Source of the DNA: Perlabentimonas sp034003245 | Lineage (GTDB): Bacteria; Bacteroidota; Bacteroidia; Bacteroidales; Tenuifilaceae | Reading direction: 5' to 3' | Length of the DNA: 64,000 nucleotides | Assembly: GCA_034003245.1 (NCBI GenBank) | Contig: JAVEYY010000007.1 | Location: forward strand, 62,001 to 126,000 | Shown here: in pieces, positions 27,129 to 34,866 of the stretch | How the letters are laid out: each line of letters begins with the position of its first letter | Numbering within the stretch: the first letter of the stretch is position 1 | The notes under the pieces: generated by a model | Told to the model about the DNA's origin: nothing | What the model saw: only the letters and a program-made list of their open reading frames with translations | Databases searched by the model: none | Translations under genes and position numbers: made by a program

Positions 27129-28214
27129 ATGTTCACCAAACCCTCCCTATTACTCGACGAAACCAAATGCCGAGCCAACATTAAAATGATGGCTGAAAAG
27201 GCCAAAAATCTTGGAATTGAGTATCGACCACACTTTAAAACCCACCAAAACATTGAGGTGGGGCGATGGTTCAGGGAATATGGTATTGAAAAAATTGCCG
27301 TATCATCGGTGCCCATGGCGCAGTACTTTGCAGAGGATGGCTGGAACAATATCACCATTGCATTCCCCTTTGTAAAACAGCAGGCCGAGGCGATAAACAA
27401 GTTGGCATCAAGCGCAACCGTTCAACTTATAGTTTCTTCGGTCGAAAATGCAACAGCCCTCACAATTCATATTAAGACCAAAGTACAAGTTATGGTTGAA
27501 ATCGATTCGGGTCAAGGTCGAACTGGACTCAAACCCTACGACTTGGAGAGTATCGATTCCATTATTCACTTACTTAATCAATCAGACGATACACAATTCA
27601 TTGGATTCCTAACGCACGCAGGACACTCCTACGGAACCAGTGCAAGAGATCTGAAGGAGCTAAATAATCAAACCATCAGCAGACTTTTGCCACTCAAAAG
27701 CAGGTATCCCAATGCAATTATTTCCTATGGCGATACCCCAACCAGCACTATTTGCGAACAATTTTTGGGGATAGATGAGCTGCGGCCCGGAAACAATACT
27801 TTTTTCGATATGCAGCAGGCCTCGAATGGAATCTGTACTCCCAATCAAATTGCAATTGGATTAGCCTGTACTGTGGTTTCTAAATATCCTGATAGGAATA
27901 TATTTGCCATTTGGGGCGGAGCGGTTCATCTCTCCAAAGATTTTTATATCGATTCGAATGGCAATAAATCTTTTGGAGCTATTTGTAGGCTAAATGATGA
28001 TGGAACATGGGGACAACCCATTGATGGGCTAAGCATTGAGTCAATATCCCAGGAGCATGGGATGATTCGAGCAAGCAGCAGAAAGGCATTGGATGCCGTA
28101 AGCGAAGAGGACGTTGTAGTAGTACTACCAGCCCATTCGTGCCTCACTGTGGATGCAATGGGTGGCTTTTGGATAAACGGTAGAGAGTACGTTAAGACAA
28201 TGTCTAAATATTGA
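27129..28214 (+). CDS. PLP-dependent D-threonine aldolase / D-serine dehydratase-like enzyme
   Basis: The 361-residue fold-type III enzyme begins KPSLLLDETKCRANI and carries RPHFKTH near residue 34, where the lysine binds PLP. It also has the barrel segments VEIDSGQGRTG, GFLTHAGHSYG and SYGDTPTST, and a late PAHSCLTVDAM in which His and Cys match the zinc ligands of eukaryotic-type D-serine dehydratase and D-threonine aldolase. Family members cleave or dehydrate D-3-hydroxyamino acids; the real substrate is not decided by these motifs. A -7 box TAGATTTG lies at 27103-27110. The 3' end overlaps the convergent TatD gene by 11 bases. Confidence 0.87.
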   Translation: MFTKPSLLLDETKCRANIKMMAEKAKNLGIEYRPHFKTHQNIEVGRWFREYGIEKIAVSSVPMAQYFAEDGWNNITIAFPFVKQQAEAINKLASSATVQLIVSSVENATALTIHIKTKVQVMVEIDSGQGRTGLKPYDLESIDSIIHLLNQSDDTQFIGFLTHAGHSYGTSARDLKELNNQTISRLLPLKSRYPNAIISYGDTPTSTICEQFLGIDELRPGNNTFFDMQQASNGICTPNQIAIGLACTVVSKYPDRNIFAIWGGAVHLSKDFYIDSNGNKSFGAICRLNDDGTWGQPIDGLSIESISQEHGMIRASSRKALDAVSEEDVVVVLPAHSCLTVDAMGGFWINGREYVKTMSKY

Positions 28215-28869
28215 AGAATTCCCTAAAATTATTCGCGATCTGGAGTTTCAACTTTTCGGTTGGCAAACCAAGTATTGAGGATACAGCTTGATATATTACT
28301 TCAATTTCAACTTCTGAGGTATCGGTTTCGAGAAATAATTTTTCGATGGGGATTGTACTAATCGCTTCCCGAACTTTCGATCGATCATTTAGGATTACAT
28401 CTCCAATTGACAGATAAAATCCATGCTTTACGAGCTGTTTGGCGAGTTCGGAGCCACCATTAAATCCATGGACTGCCCATGCAATTCCTTTCGGAAACTT
28501 TTTTTTAACCGCTAATAGCTCATCCCAAGCTTTTACACAGTGAATTATCACAGGTTTTCCAAAGCTATATGCAAATTCGAGTTGCTTGGTCAAAACGGTA
28601 ATCTGCTCCTGCAGATTTGGGCCTTTCAACTTATCGAGACCAATCTCCCCTACTCCAATAAATGCTGGATTTGAAACCAAACTCCTTAATCTATCGATAT
28701 CCTTATCCACTCGTTCCAAACTCGCATTCCAAGGGTGAATACCAGCAGTAAAAAAATCGTTTAAACTGCTTTTATCCAGCTTATCGATTTGTAAACTATT
28801 TACATTTATTGCATTAACCGATGAATTGTCGCTATGTGTATGAAAATCGATGTATTGAGATAAATACAT
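28204..28869 (-). CDS. TatD family metal-dependent hydrolase
   Basis: The 221-residue protein has the family pattern: DFHTHSDN at the N-terminus (HxH metal site), GIHPWNA, GVGEIGLDK with the metal-binding glutamate, KPVIIHCVKAWDE, AVHGFNGG, and FLETDTSEVE with the catalytic aspartate. TatD enzymes act as DNA exonucleases or proofreading deacylases. It is somewhat shorter than the usual 255-265 residues, mainly in loops, a variant common in Bacteroidota. It follows yjbQ after 24 bases on the same strand and may be cotranscribed with it. Confidence 0.87.
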   Translation of the reverse strand: MYLSQYIDFHTHSDNSSVNAINVNSLQIDKLDKSSLNDFFTAGIHPWNASLERVDKDIDRLRSLVSNPAFIGVGEIGLDKLKGPNLQEQITVLTKQLEFAYSFGKPVIIHCVKAWDELLAVKKKFPKGIAWAVHGFNGGSELAKQLVKHGFYLSIGDVILNDRSKVREAISTIPIEKLFLETDTSEVEIEVIYQAVSSILGLPTEKLKLQIANNFREFFNI

Positions 28870-28893
28870 TCTATTGGAAATTGGCCAACAAAT

Positions 28894-29310
28894 TTACTCT
28901 CCAATATTTTTCACCAAAACCCTCTTTTGCCGTTTGCCATCGAATTCGCCATAAAATATTTGCTCCCAGGGGCCAAAATCGAGTTGTCCCTCGGTAACTG
29001 CAACAACTACCTCGCGCCCCATAATGGTGCGTTTTAGATGTCCATCGGCATTATCCTCAAAGCCATTGTGCTTATACTGCGCGTAAGGCTTTTCGGGGGC
29101 TAACTTTTCGAGCCAAACCTCAAAATCCTGCAATAGACCCGACTCGTCATCGTTTATAAATACGCTAGCAGTGATGTGCATAGCATTCACAAGCAGTATA
29201 CCCTCGCGTATTCCGCTCTCGTTTAAACAACGCTCAATATCGGGTGTGATGTTGATAAACTCCCTCCGATTCTTGGTTTCAAACCAAAGCTCTTTGCGGT
29301 AACTTTTCAT
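28894..29310 (-). CDS. YjbQ family protein (UPF0047)
   Basis: The 138-residue protein matches the UPF0047/YjbQ family throughout: NITPDIERCLNESGI, EGILLVNAMHITASVFINDDE, YKHNGFEDNADGHLKRTIMG, and the terminal GPWEQIFYGEFDGKRQKRV. The histidines in AMHITAS, NADGHLKR and the preceding segment form a conserved putative metal site. Some members have weak thiamine-phosphate synthase activity, but the biological role is not settled. It is probably the first gene of a two-gene unit with tatD. Confidence 0.9.
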   Translation of the reverse strand: MKSYRKELWFETKNRREFINITPDIERCLNESGIREGILLVNAMHITASVFINDDESGLLQDFEVWLEKLAPEKPYAQYKHNGFEDNADGHLKRTIMGREVVVAVTEGQLDFGPWEQIFYGEFDGKRQKRVLVKNIGE

Positions 29311-29404
29311 CTCTAATATTTAAGGTATTTCTATCAATTAACCACGAAAACGTATTGTTTAACATTAATCGAACTAAACGCTTATAATTAACATATAATC
29401 CAAT

Positions 29405-29500
29405 GACTTAGCTATTGGCTATTGGCCCTTAGCACTTAGCACTTGGCTCTTAGCACTTGGCCTTTTAACAATAAACTCTAAACTTTAAACTTTAATCTCT
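29405..29500. repeat. Short low-complexity repeats
   Basis: The stretch carries three imperfect copies of CTTAGCACTTGGC-like words (29428-29462), followed by CTAAACTTTAAACTTTAA. It lies at the end of the phosphohexomutase gene, and nothing else is recognisable in this spacer. Confidence 0.5.
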
Positions 29501-29506
29501 ATACTT

Positions 29507-31249
29507 CTACATCCCCAGTTCCTTAATAATCTCATCAATCTTCTCATCCAGCTTTCTGTTCACTATTTCAAACTCAGCAGGGAATTTCATCTGGCCCTTT
29601 ACCCCAAAGTAAAACTTAATCTTTGGTTCGGTTCCCGATGGTCGAACCGAAATACGGGTTCCATCCTCAGTAATCAGCTGAATAACATCTGACTTTGGTA
29701 ACTTTATGGGATAAATTTTGCTCTCCTTTATCTTATGGGTTTGCTGCAAAGCGTAATCGTGCACCAGCACTACATTTGATCCACCCAACGATTTTGGTGG
29801 ATTCGATCTAAAGCCTTCCATCATGGCCTGAATGGCCTCCGCACCCTCCTTTCCCTTCTTGGTAATTGAAACTAACCTTTCGTGGTATAAACCATACTTA
29901 ACGTACAATTCCAAAAGAAGTTGGTATAGGGTTTTTCCCTGCTCCTTGGCCCAGGCTACAATCTCGGGGAAAAGGGCACAAGCTAAAATTGCGTCCTTAT
30001 CGCGAGCAAAAGTACCCACCAGATAACCATAGCTTTCCTCTCCCCCACCAATAAATGTTTTCTGCCCTTCTAGTTTTCTGATTATCTCGGCTATATATTT
30101 AAACCCAGTAAGAACCTCAAAACAATCAACCTTAAAATCTTTTGCAATATCAGCAAGCAAATCTGAGGTTACAATGGTTTTAACAATGTACTCATTGCCC
30201 TTGATCCAACCCTTCTCCTTCCATTTCGACAAAATATAGAAAATTAGTAAAGCCGCAGCCTGATTGCCATTGAGTAGGATAAATTTCCCCATATTATCCT
30301 TTATGCCAATTCCTACTCTATCGCCATCGGGATCAGTTCCCATGATAATATCGGCATCAATCTCTTGAGCTTTATCGAGAGCTAGTTTTAGCGCAGCTGT
30401 TTCCTCGGGATTTGGAGATTCTACTGTTGGGAAATTCCCATCCACAACGCTTTGCTCAGGGATGGTAACAACTGTGGCAAACCCAAACTTATGCAAAACC
30501 TTGGGTACAAGGTTTACTCCCGTTCCATGTATAGGGGTGTAAACAATTTTAATGTTGCGATGCTTAAGGTTTAGCTCGGGCGAAAGGGAGAGCGAGGCTA
30601 AGGTGTTGATGTAAATCTCATCAATCTCGCTTCCAATAACCCTAATCATATTATTGTTACCCTCAAACTTCACATCCTTAACATTCCTTATCTTCTTTAC
30701 CTCTTCAATAATATTTTTGTCGTGAGGTGGCACAATTTGGGCTCCATCCTCCCAGTACACCTTATACCCGTTGTACTCTTTAGGATTATGCGATGCGGTG
30801 ATTACAATGCCACTCTGGCATTTAAAAGTTCTAACGGCAAAACTTAGCTGTGGCGTTGGTCTCAGCGCTTCAAACAGATAAACCCAAATACCGTTTGCGG
30901 TTAGAATTTCGGCAGCAGTTTGGGCAAACTTCATACTGTTGTTGCGCGAATCGCAGGCAATGGCAACACGTATCTCGGGTTGATCTTTAAACTCCTTAAG
31001 CAGATAATTGGCCAACCCCTGTGTAGCCATGCCAAGGGTGTAACGATTCATCCTATTTGTTCCCGGTCCCATAATACCCCTTAGGCCTCCTGTTCCAAAC
31101 TCTAAATCCTTATAAAAGGCATCCACCACCTCCTTAGGATTTGTATCGATAAGATTTTTAACCTGTTCGCGGGTATCCCTATCGAATTCGTGCTGAAGCC
31201 ATTGCTCGGCTCTTTTTAGGATTTCAGCTTCAATTTTCTGGTTGCTCAT
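29507..31249 (-). CDS. Phospho-sugar mutase (phosphoglucomutase/phosphomannomutase)
   Basis: The enzyme interconverts hexose 1- and 6-phosphates. The 580-residue protein of the alpha-D-phosphohexomutase family shows FGTGGLRGIMG near residue 50, the phosphoserine loop ITASHNPKEYNGYK, the metal loop MGTDPDGDRVGIG, the sugar loop GGGEESYGYLVG, and the phosphate-binding RPSGTEPKIKFY at the C-terminus. The long form of nearly 580 residues is typical of bacterial PgcA-like mutases. The frame extends upstream to 31306, but ATG 31249 (MSNQKIEAEILKRAEQW) avoids overlap with rfbD and fits homologues. It lies 11 bases after rfbD at the end of a nucleotide-sugar operon, where it would supply glucose 1-phosphate to RfbA. 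Confidence 0.94.
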   Translation of the reverse strand: MSNQKIEAEILKRAEQWLQHEFDRDTREQVKNLIDTNPKEVVDAFYKDLEFGTGGLRGIMGPGTNRMNRYTLGMATQGLANYLLKEFKDQPEIRVAIACDSRNNSMKFAQTAAEILTANGIWVYLFEALRPTPQLSFAVRTFKCQSGIVITASHNPKEYNGYKVYWEDGAQIVPPHDKNIIEEVKKIRNVKDVKFEGNNNMIRVIGSEIDEIYINTLASLSLSPELNLKHRNIKIVYTPIHGTGVNLVPKVLHKFGFATVVTIPEQSVVDGNFPTVESPNPEETAALKLALDKAQEIDADIIMGTDPDGDRVGIGIKDNMGKFILLNGNQAAALLIFYILSKWKEKGWIKGNEYIVKTIVTSDLLADIAKDFKVDCFEVLTGFKYIAEIIRKLEGQKTFIGGGEESYGYLVGTFARDKDAILACALFPEIVAWAKEQGKTLYQLLLELYVKYGLYHERLVSITKKGKEGAEAIQAMMEGFRSNPPKSLGGSNVVLVHDYALQQTHKIKESKIYPIKLPKSDVIQLITEDGTRISVRPSGTEPKIKFYFGVKGQMKFPAEFEIVNRKLDEKIDEIIKELGM

Positions 31250-31260
31250 AGGATTATGTT

Positions 31261-32145
31261 TTATATCGTTAATAACTTTAGGCAGTTTATTAGGCTCTCT
31301 CTCCAATGCGGTATCTCTACTCCATAAACAGATTTTATTTTTGCCTTGTTGAGTACACTATAGGGTGGTCGCTTTGCTGGCGTAGGATACTCGGAGGTTA
31401 AGATAGGGAATATTTTGCAATCGTGACCATAGAATTTAACAATTTCGTGTGCAAAATCGAACCAGCTACAAACCCCCTCGTTGGAGTAATGAAAAACCTC
31501 GGGAACAAAACCCTTTTTCCCCATTAATACTATATCTACTAGCGCTTTGGCCAAATCGTTAGCCCAGGTTGGTGAACCCACCTGATCGAAAACCACTCTT
31601 AACGAGCTGCTATCCTTGCCCTTTTGGGCAATAGTTTTGGCAAAGTTTTTTCCATAAATTGAGTATAGCCATGCTGTACGAACCACCATGCCTACCTCCG
31701 ATTCTAACACAAATTGCTCACCAACAAGTTTGGTTTTCCCGTAGATAGAGTTGGGATGAGTAGGAAAAACCTCGGTATAGGGCTCAAATGCCTTTCCATC
31801 AAAAACATAATCGGTTGATATATGAATAAGCTTTGCATCAATCTTTTTTGCTGATTCAGCAAGAATGCTGGGTGCTTCGGCATTAAGTTTATAGGCATTA
31901 GGTTCATCGCTCTCTGCCTTATCAACAGCCGTGTATGCTGCGCAATTGATAATAAAATCGGGGTTAAATTGGGTGCAAAATCTATCAACCGAGACTGTAT
32001 TGGTAATGTCCAACTCTTCAAAATCGGTAAATAAAAATTGTAAGGTTGGGTAATAAGGTGCTAAAAGTCGCAACTCTGATCCAAGCTGACCATTTGCTCC
32101 CGTAACCAGAACCTTTAATATCGGTAATTCAATAGTTTCCGCCAT
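31261..32145 (-). CDS. rfbD: dTDP-4-dehydrorhamnose reductase
   Basis: RfbD makes dTDP-L-rhamnose with NAD(P)H. The 294-residue SDR protein has the nucleotide loop VLVTGANGQLGSEL, INCAAYTAVDKAE, the active-site YxxxK in STDYVFDG...IYGKTKLVGE, and RTAWLYS. A TTG at 32163 would add six residues; I prefer ATG 32145. Either start overlaps the end of rfbC, indicating translational coupling. It is the fourth gene of the operon uxs-rfbA-rfbC-rfbD-mutase. Confidence 0.95.
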   Translation of the reverse strand: MAETIELPILKVLVTGANGQLGSELRLLAPYYPTLQFLFTDFEELDITNTVSVDRFCTQFNPDFIINCAAYTAVDKAESDEPNAYKLNAEAPSILAESAKKIDAKLIHISTDYVFDGKAFEPYTEVFPTHPNSIYGKTKLVGEQFVLESEVGMVVRTAWLYSIYGKNFAKTIAQKGKDSSSLRVVFDQVGSPTWANDLAKALVDIVLMGKKGFVPEVFHYSNEGVCSWFDFAHEIVKFYGHDCKIFPILTSEYPTPAKRPPYSVLNKAKIKSVYGVEIPHWRESLINCLKLLTI

Positions 32146-32695
32146 ACACGAAGTTATTTTCAATGGAATCGAATAATGGCAGAACTCTATCTTTTGCCGA
32201 TACTATTGCATTGTCAAAGTCTACCATCCAATCGATGGCTAAAGTAGGGTCGTTGTAGCAAATTCCCCTTTCGGCGGTGGCATTGTATAAGCAATCGCAC
32301 TTATAGTTAATTATTGCCCTCTCGCTTAAAACCGAGAAACCGTGGGCAAATCCTTTGGGGATAAAAAGCATCTGCTTATTCTCTGCGCTCAGCTCGTATG
32401 CAAAGTGCTGCCCAAAAGTGGGTGAGTTCTTGCGGATATCAACGGCAACATCGAGTATTTTTCCCTGTATAACTCTAACCAACTTCGATTGTGCGTAGGG
32501 TGCCAGCTGATAATGTAAACCCCTAATTACTCCTGCCGAAGAGAGCGATTCGTTATCCTGAACAAACTGAACGTTAAAACCTAAATCGATAAACTTTGTT
32601 GCATTAAACGACTCAAAAAAATAACCTCTCGAGTCCTCGAAAACATTGGGCTCAATTATATACAAATCTTCTAAGGGGGTTTCAATTTTTCTCAT
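32129..32695 (-). CDS. rfbC: dTDP-4-dehydrorhamnose 3,5-epimerase
   Basis: RfbC epimerises the 4-keto sugar before the RfbD step. The 188-residue cupin protein has the usual motifs: EPNVFEDSRGYFFESF, VQDNESLSSAGVIRGLHYQ with the catalytic histidine, KLVRVIQGKILDVAVDIR, and FIPKGFAHGFSVLSE. Its start overlaps the rfbA stop by one base (TAATG), and its end overlaps the beginning of rfbD, so the three genes form a tight block. Confidence 0.97.
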   Translation of the reverse strand: MRKIETPLEDLYIIEPNVFEDSRGYFFESFNATKFIDLGFNVQFVQDNESLSSAGVIRGLHYQLAPYAQSKLVRVIQGKILDVAVDIRKNSPTFGQHFAYELSAENKQMLFIPKGFAHGFSVLSERAIINYKCDCLYNATAERGICYNDPTLAIDWMVDFDNAIVSAKDRVLPLFDSIENNFVYGGNY

Positions 32696-33567
32696 TAGTA
32701 ATCCTCGTTTGCAATTCGTACTAGATATTCGCCATACTGATTCTTTGCCAAGGGTTTGGCCAACTCTAAGAGTTGTTCGCGAGTAATAAATCCATTCTTA
32801 TAAGCAATCTCCTCAATACAAGCAATCTTAAGCCCTTGCCGCTCCTCGATGGTTTGAATAAATACCGATGCCTGCAGCAAACTCTCGTGAGTTCCAGTAT
32901 CGAGCCAGGCCATTCCTCGGCCCAGCAGCTTAACATCCAAACGGTTCTCGTGCATGTAAAGTCTATTCAAATCGGTAATCTCCAACTCACCACGAGCCGA
33001 GGGTTCTAGGCTTTTAGCCTTGCCCACCACATCGTTGCTGTAAAAGTATAAACCCGTAACGGCATAGTTTGATTTTGGTTGTAGCGGTTTCTCCTCGATA
33101 CTCAAAGCCCGCTTATGCTTATCAAATTCCACCACGCCATAGCGTTGTGGATCGTTCACGTAGTAACCAAAAACAATTGCTCCATCGTCAACACTGGCGC
33201 ACTGCTTCAGTATTCCACCCAGCCCATGTCCATAAAAAATGTTATCGCCAAGCACAAGGCAAACCGAATCGGATCCAATAAACTCTTCGCCAATTATGAA
33301 TGCTTGAGCCAATCCATCGGGCGAGGGCTGCTCGGCATACTCAATTCTTAGTCCCAGCTGCGATCCATCGCCAAATAAATCTTTGTAAAGATGAATATCC
33401 TTAGGAGTTGATATTATTAGAATATCGCGAATTGAGGCTAACATCAAAACCGATAAGGGGTAGTAAATCATCGGCTTATCGAATATGGGTATAATTTGCT
33501 TCGAAATACTTTTAGTAATTGGATACAAACGGGTTCCCGCTCCTCCTGCCAGAATTATTCCTTTCAT
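32695..33567 (-). CDS. rfbA: Glucose-1-phosphate thymidylyltransferase
   Basis: RfbA forms dTDP-glucose from dTTP and glucose 1-phosphate. The 290-residue protein begins MKGIILAGGAGTRLYPITKS, the nucleotide-binding loop, followed by SKQIIPIFDKPMIYYPLS, GLAQAFIIGEEFIG, VLGDNIFYG and GMAWLDTGTHESL. Length and motifs are standard. It lies 9 bases after uxs and one base overlaps rfbC. Confidence 0.97.
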   Translation of the reverse strand: MKGIILAGGAGTRLYPITKSISKQIIPIFDKPMIYYPLSVLMLASIRDILIISTPKDIHLYKDLFGDGSQLGLRIEYAEQPSPDGLAQAFIIGEEFIGSDSVCLVLGDNIFYGHGLGGILKQCASVDDGAIVFGYYVNDPQRYGVVEFDKHKRALSIEEKPLQPKSNYAVTGLYFYSNDVVGKAKSLEPSARGELEITDLNRLYMHENRLDVKLLGRGMAWLDTGTHESLLQASVFIQTIEERQGLKIACIEEIAYKNGFITREQLLELAKPLAKNQYGEYLVRIANEDY

Positions 33568-33576
33568 AATAAGATT

Positions 33577-34512
33577 TTATCGTAAATGTTTAAAATAATC
33601 AATTGTTAATGCAAGTCCTTTATCCAAAGGCATTTTGGGCTCCCACCCCTTCAATACATTTTTTGCCAGTGTTATATCGGGATTTCGTTGGGCCGGATCA
33701 TCCTGAGGAAGATTACAGTAAACAATTTTCGACTTGCTACCGGAAATTTCTATAATCTTTTGGGCTAATTCAGCAATTGAAATCTCTATCGGATTACCAA
33801 TATTTATTGGGCCAGTAATTGAGTCATCGGTTTCCATCAGCAGAATCATGGCATCAATTAGATCATCAACGTACATAAAACTTCGGGTTTGGGAACCATT
33901 ACCATATATGGTAATATCTTTTCCCTGTAAGGCTTGAACAATAAAATTGGAAATTACTCGTCCATCGTTTGGACTCATGCGCGACCCGTAAGTATTGAAA
34001 ATTCTCGCAATCTTTATCTTTACATTGTTCTGCTGATGATAGCTGGTAAATAGCGTTTCGGCACATCGCTTGCCCTCGTCGTAGCAGGCTCTGGGGCCAA
34101 TGGGATTTACGTTTCCCCAGTACTCCTCGGGTTGAGGATGAACCTTTGGATCACCATACACCTCACTGGTTGAAGCCTGAAGAATTTTCGCTTTTACCCT
34201 TTTGGCCAAGCCCAGCATGTTAATGGAGCCCATTACCGATGTTTTAACGGTTTTAATGGCATTGTACTTATAGTGAATGGGCGAGGCTGGACAAGCCAAG
34301 TTGTAGATCTCATCTACCTCAAGAAAAATTGGGTTTATAACATCGTGACGAATAACCTCAAAGTAGGGCTTACCCATCAAATGGATAATGTTCGATTTGC
34401 TGCCAGTAAAGAAGTTATCGAGACAAACCACATCGTGCCCTAGGCTTAAAAGCCTTTCGCACAGATGCGATCCTAAAAAACCTGCGCCACCGGTTACCAG
34501 AATACGTTTCAT
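33577..34512 (-). CDS. UDP-glucuronic acid decarboxylase-like SDR epimerase
   Basis: The 311-residue extended SDR protein has the UXS features LVTGGAGFLGSHLCERLL, FFTGSKSNIIHL, YNLACPASPIHYKYNAIKT, QASTSEVYGDPKVHPQ, YDEGKRCAETL (YxxxK) and RIFNTYGSRM. These match UDP-glucuronate decarboxylases, which give UDP-xylose, rather than dTDP-glucose 4,6-dehydratase. It heads the rfb operon, where an RfbB would be expected; no RfbB lies in the window. A minus-strand -7 box (34593-34600) and a 10-bp inverted repeat (34604-34639) lie about 80-130 bases upstream. The role is probably synthesis of a pentose-containing surface polysaccharide. Confidence 0.9.
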   Translation of the reverse strand: MKRILVTGGAGFLGSHLCERLLSLGHDVVCLDNFFTGSKSNIIHLMGKPYFEVIRHDVINPIFLEVDEIYNLACPASPIHYKYNAIKTVKTSVMGSINMLGLAKRVKAKILQASTSEVYGDPKVHPQPEEYWGNVNPIGPRACYDEGKRCAETLFTSYHQQNNVKIKIARIFNTYGSRMSPNDGRVISNFIVQALQGKDITIYGNGSQTRSFMYVDDLIDAMILLMETDDSITGPINIGNPIEISIAELAQKIIEISGSKSKIVYCNLPQDDPAQRNPDITLAKNVLKGWEPKMPLDKGLALTIDYFKHLR

Positions 34513-34592
34513 TGCAAAGTAGTTTATTACTAGAATAATCGTGCTGGATTTCTCTCAAAAGTCAAGATAACTCCACAAAGCCTTTTGTAGGT

Positions 34593-34639
34593 CAAAGATA
34601 TTCTTAGTTGATCTAAATTTAAAAGTTTTGATCAACTAA
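34593..34639 (-). promoter_or_regulatory. Promoter with operator-like dyad ahead of the polysaccharide operon
   Basis: On the minus strand TATCTTTG (34600-34593) matches the -7 element. Immediately upstream TTAGTTGATC (34604-34613) and GATCAACTAA (34630-34639) form a perfect 10-bp inverted repeat with a 16-nt spacer, covering the position of the -33 element. It may be a regulator-binding site. The remainder of the 34513-34866 spacer holds only the rpsA -7 box TATTTTTG at 34806-34813. Confidence 0.45.
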
Positions 34640-34866
34640 TTGCCAGCTAAAATTTATTGCATTCTGCTGTACAAAATAATATTTGCCTGCATGTAGTTTA
34701 CTATCAACCTATTTTACAATATTATACATAGATAAAGAGGTATGCGAGTCGATGAAGAATTTTCAAAAATATCATTGTTTTTTTCCTATAAATGATAAAG
34801 TTATGTATTTTTGCAGTCTATTTTTTCTATCAATATTGTCTAACCCATTAATTATGAGGAAATTTA

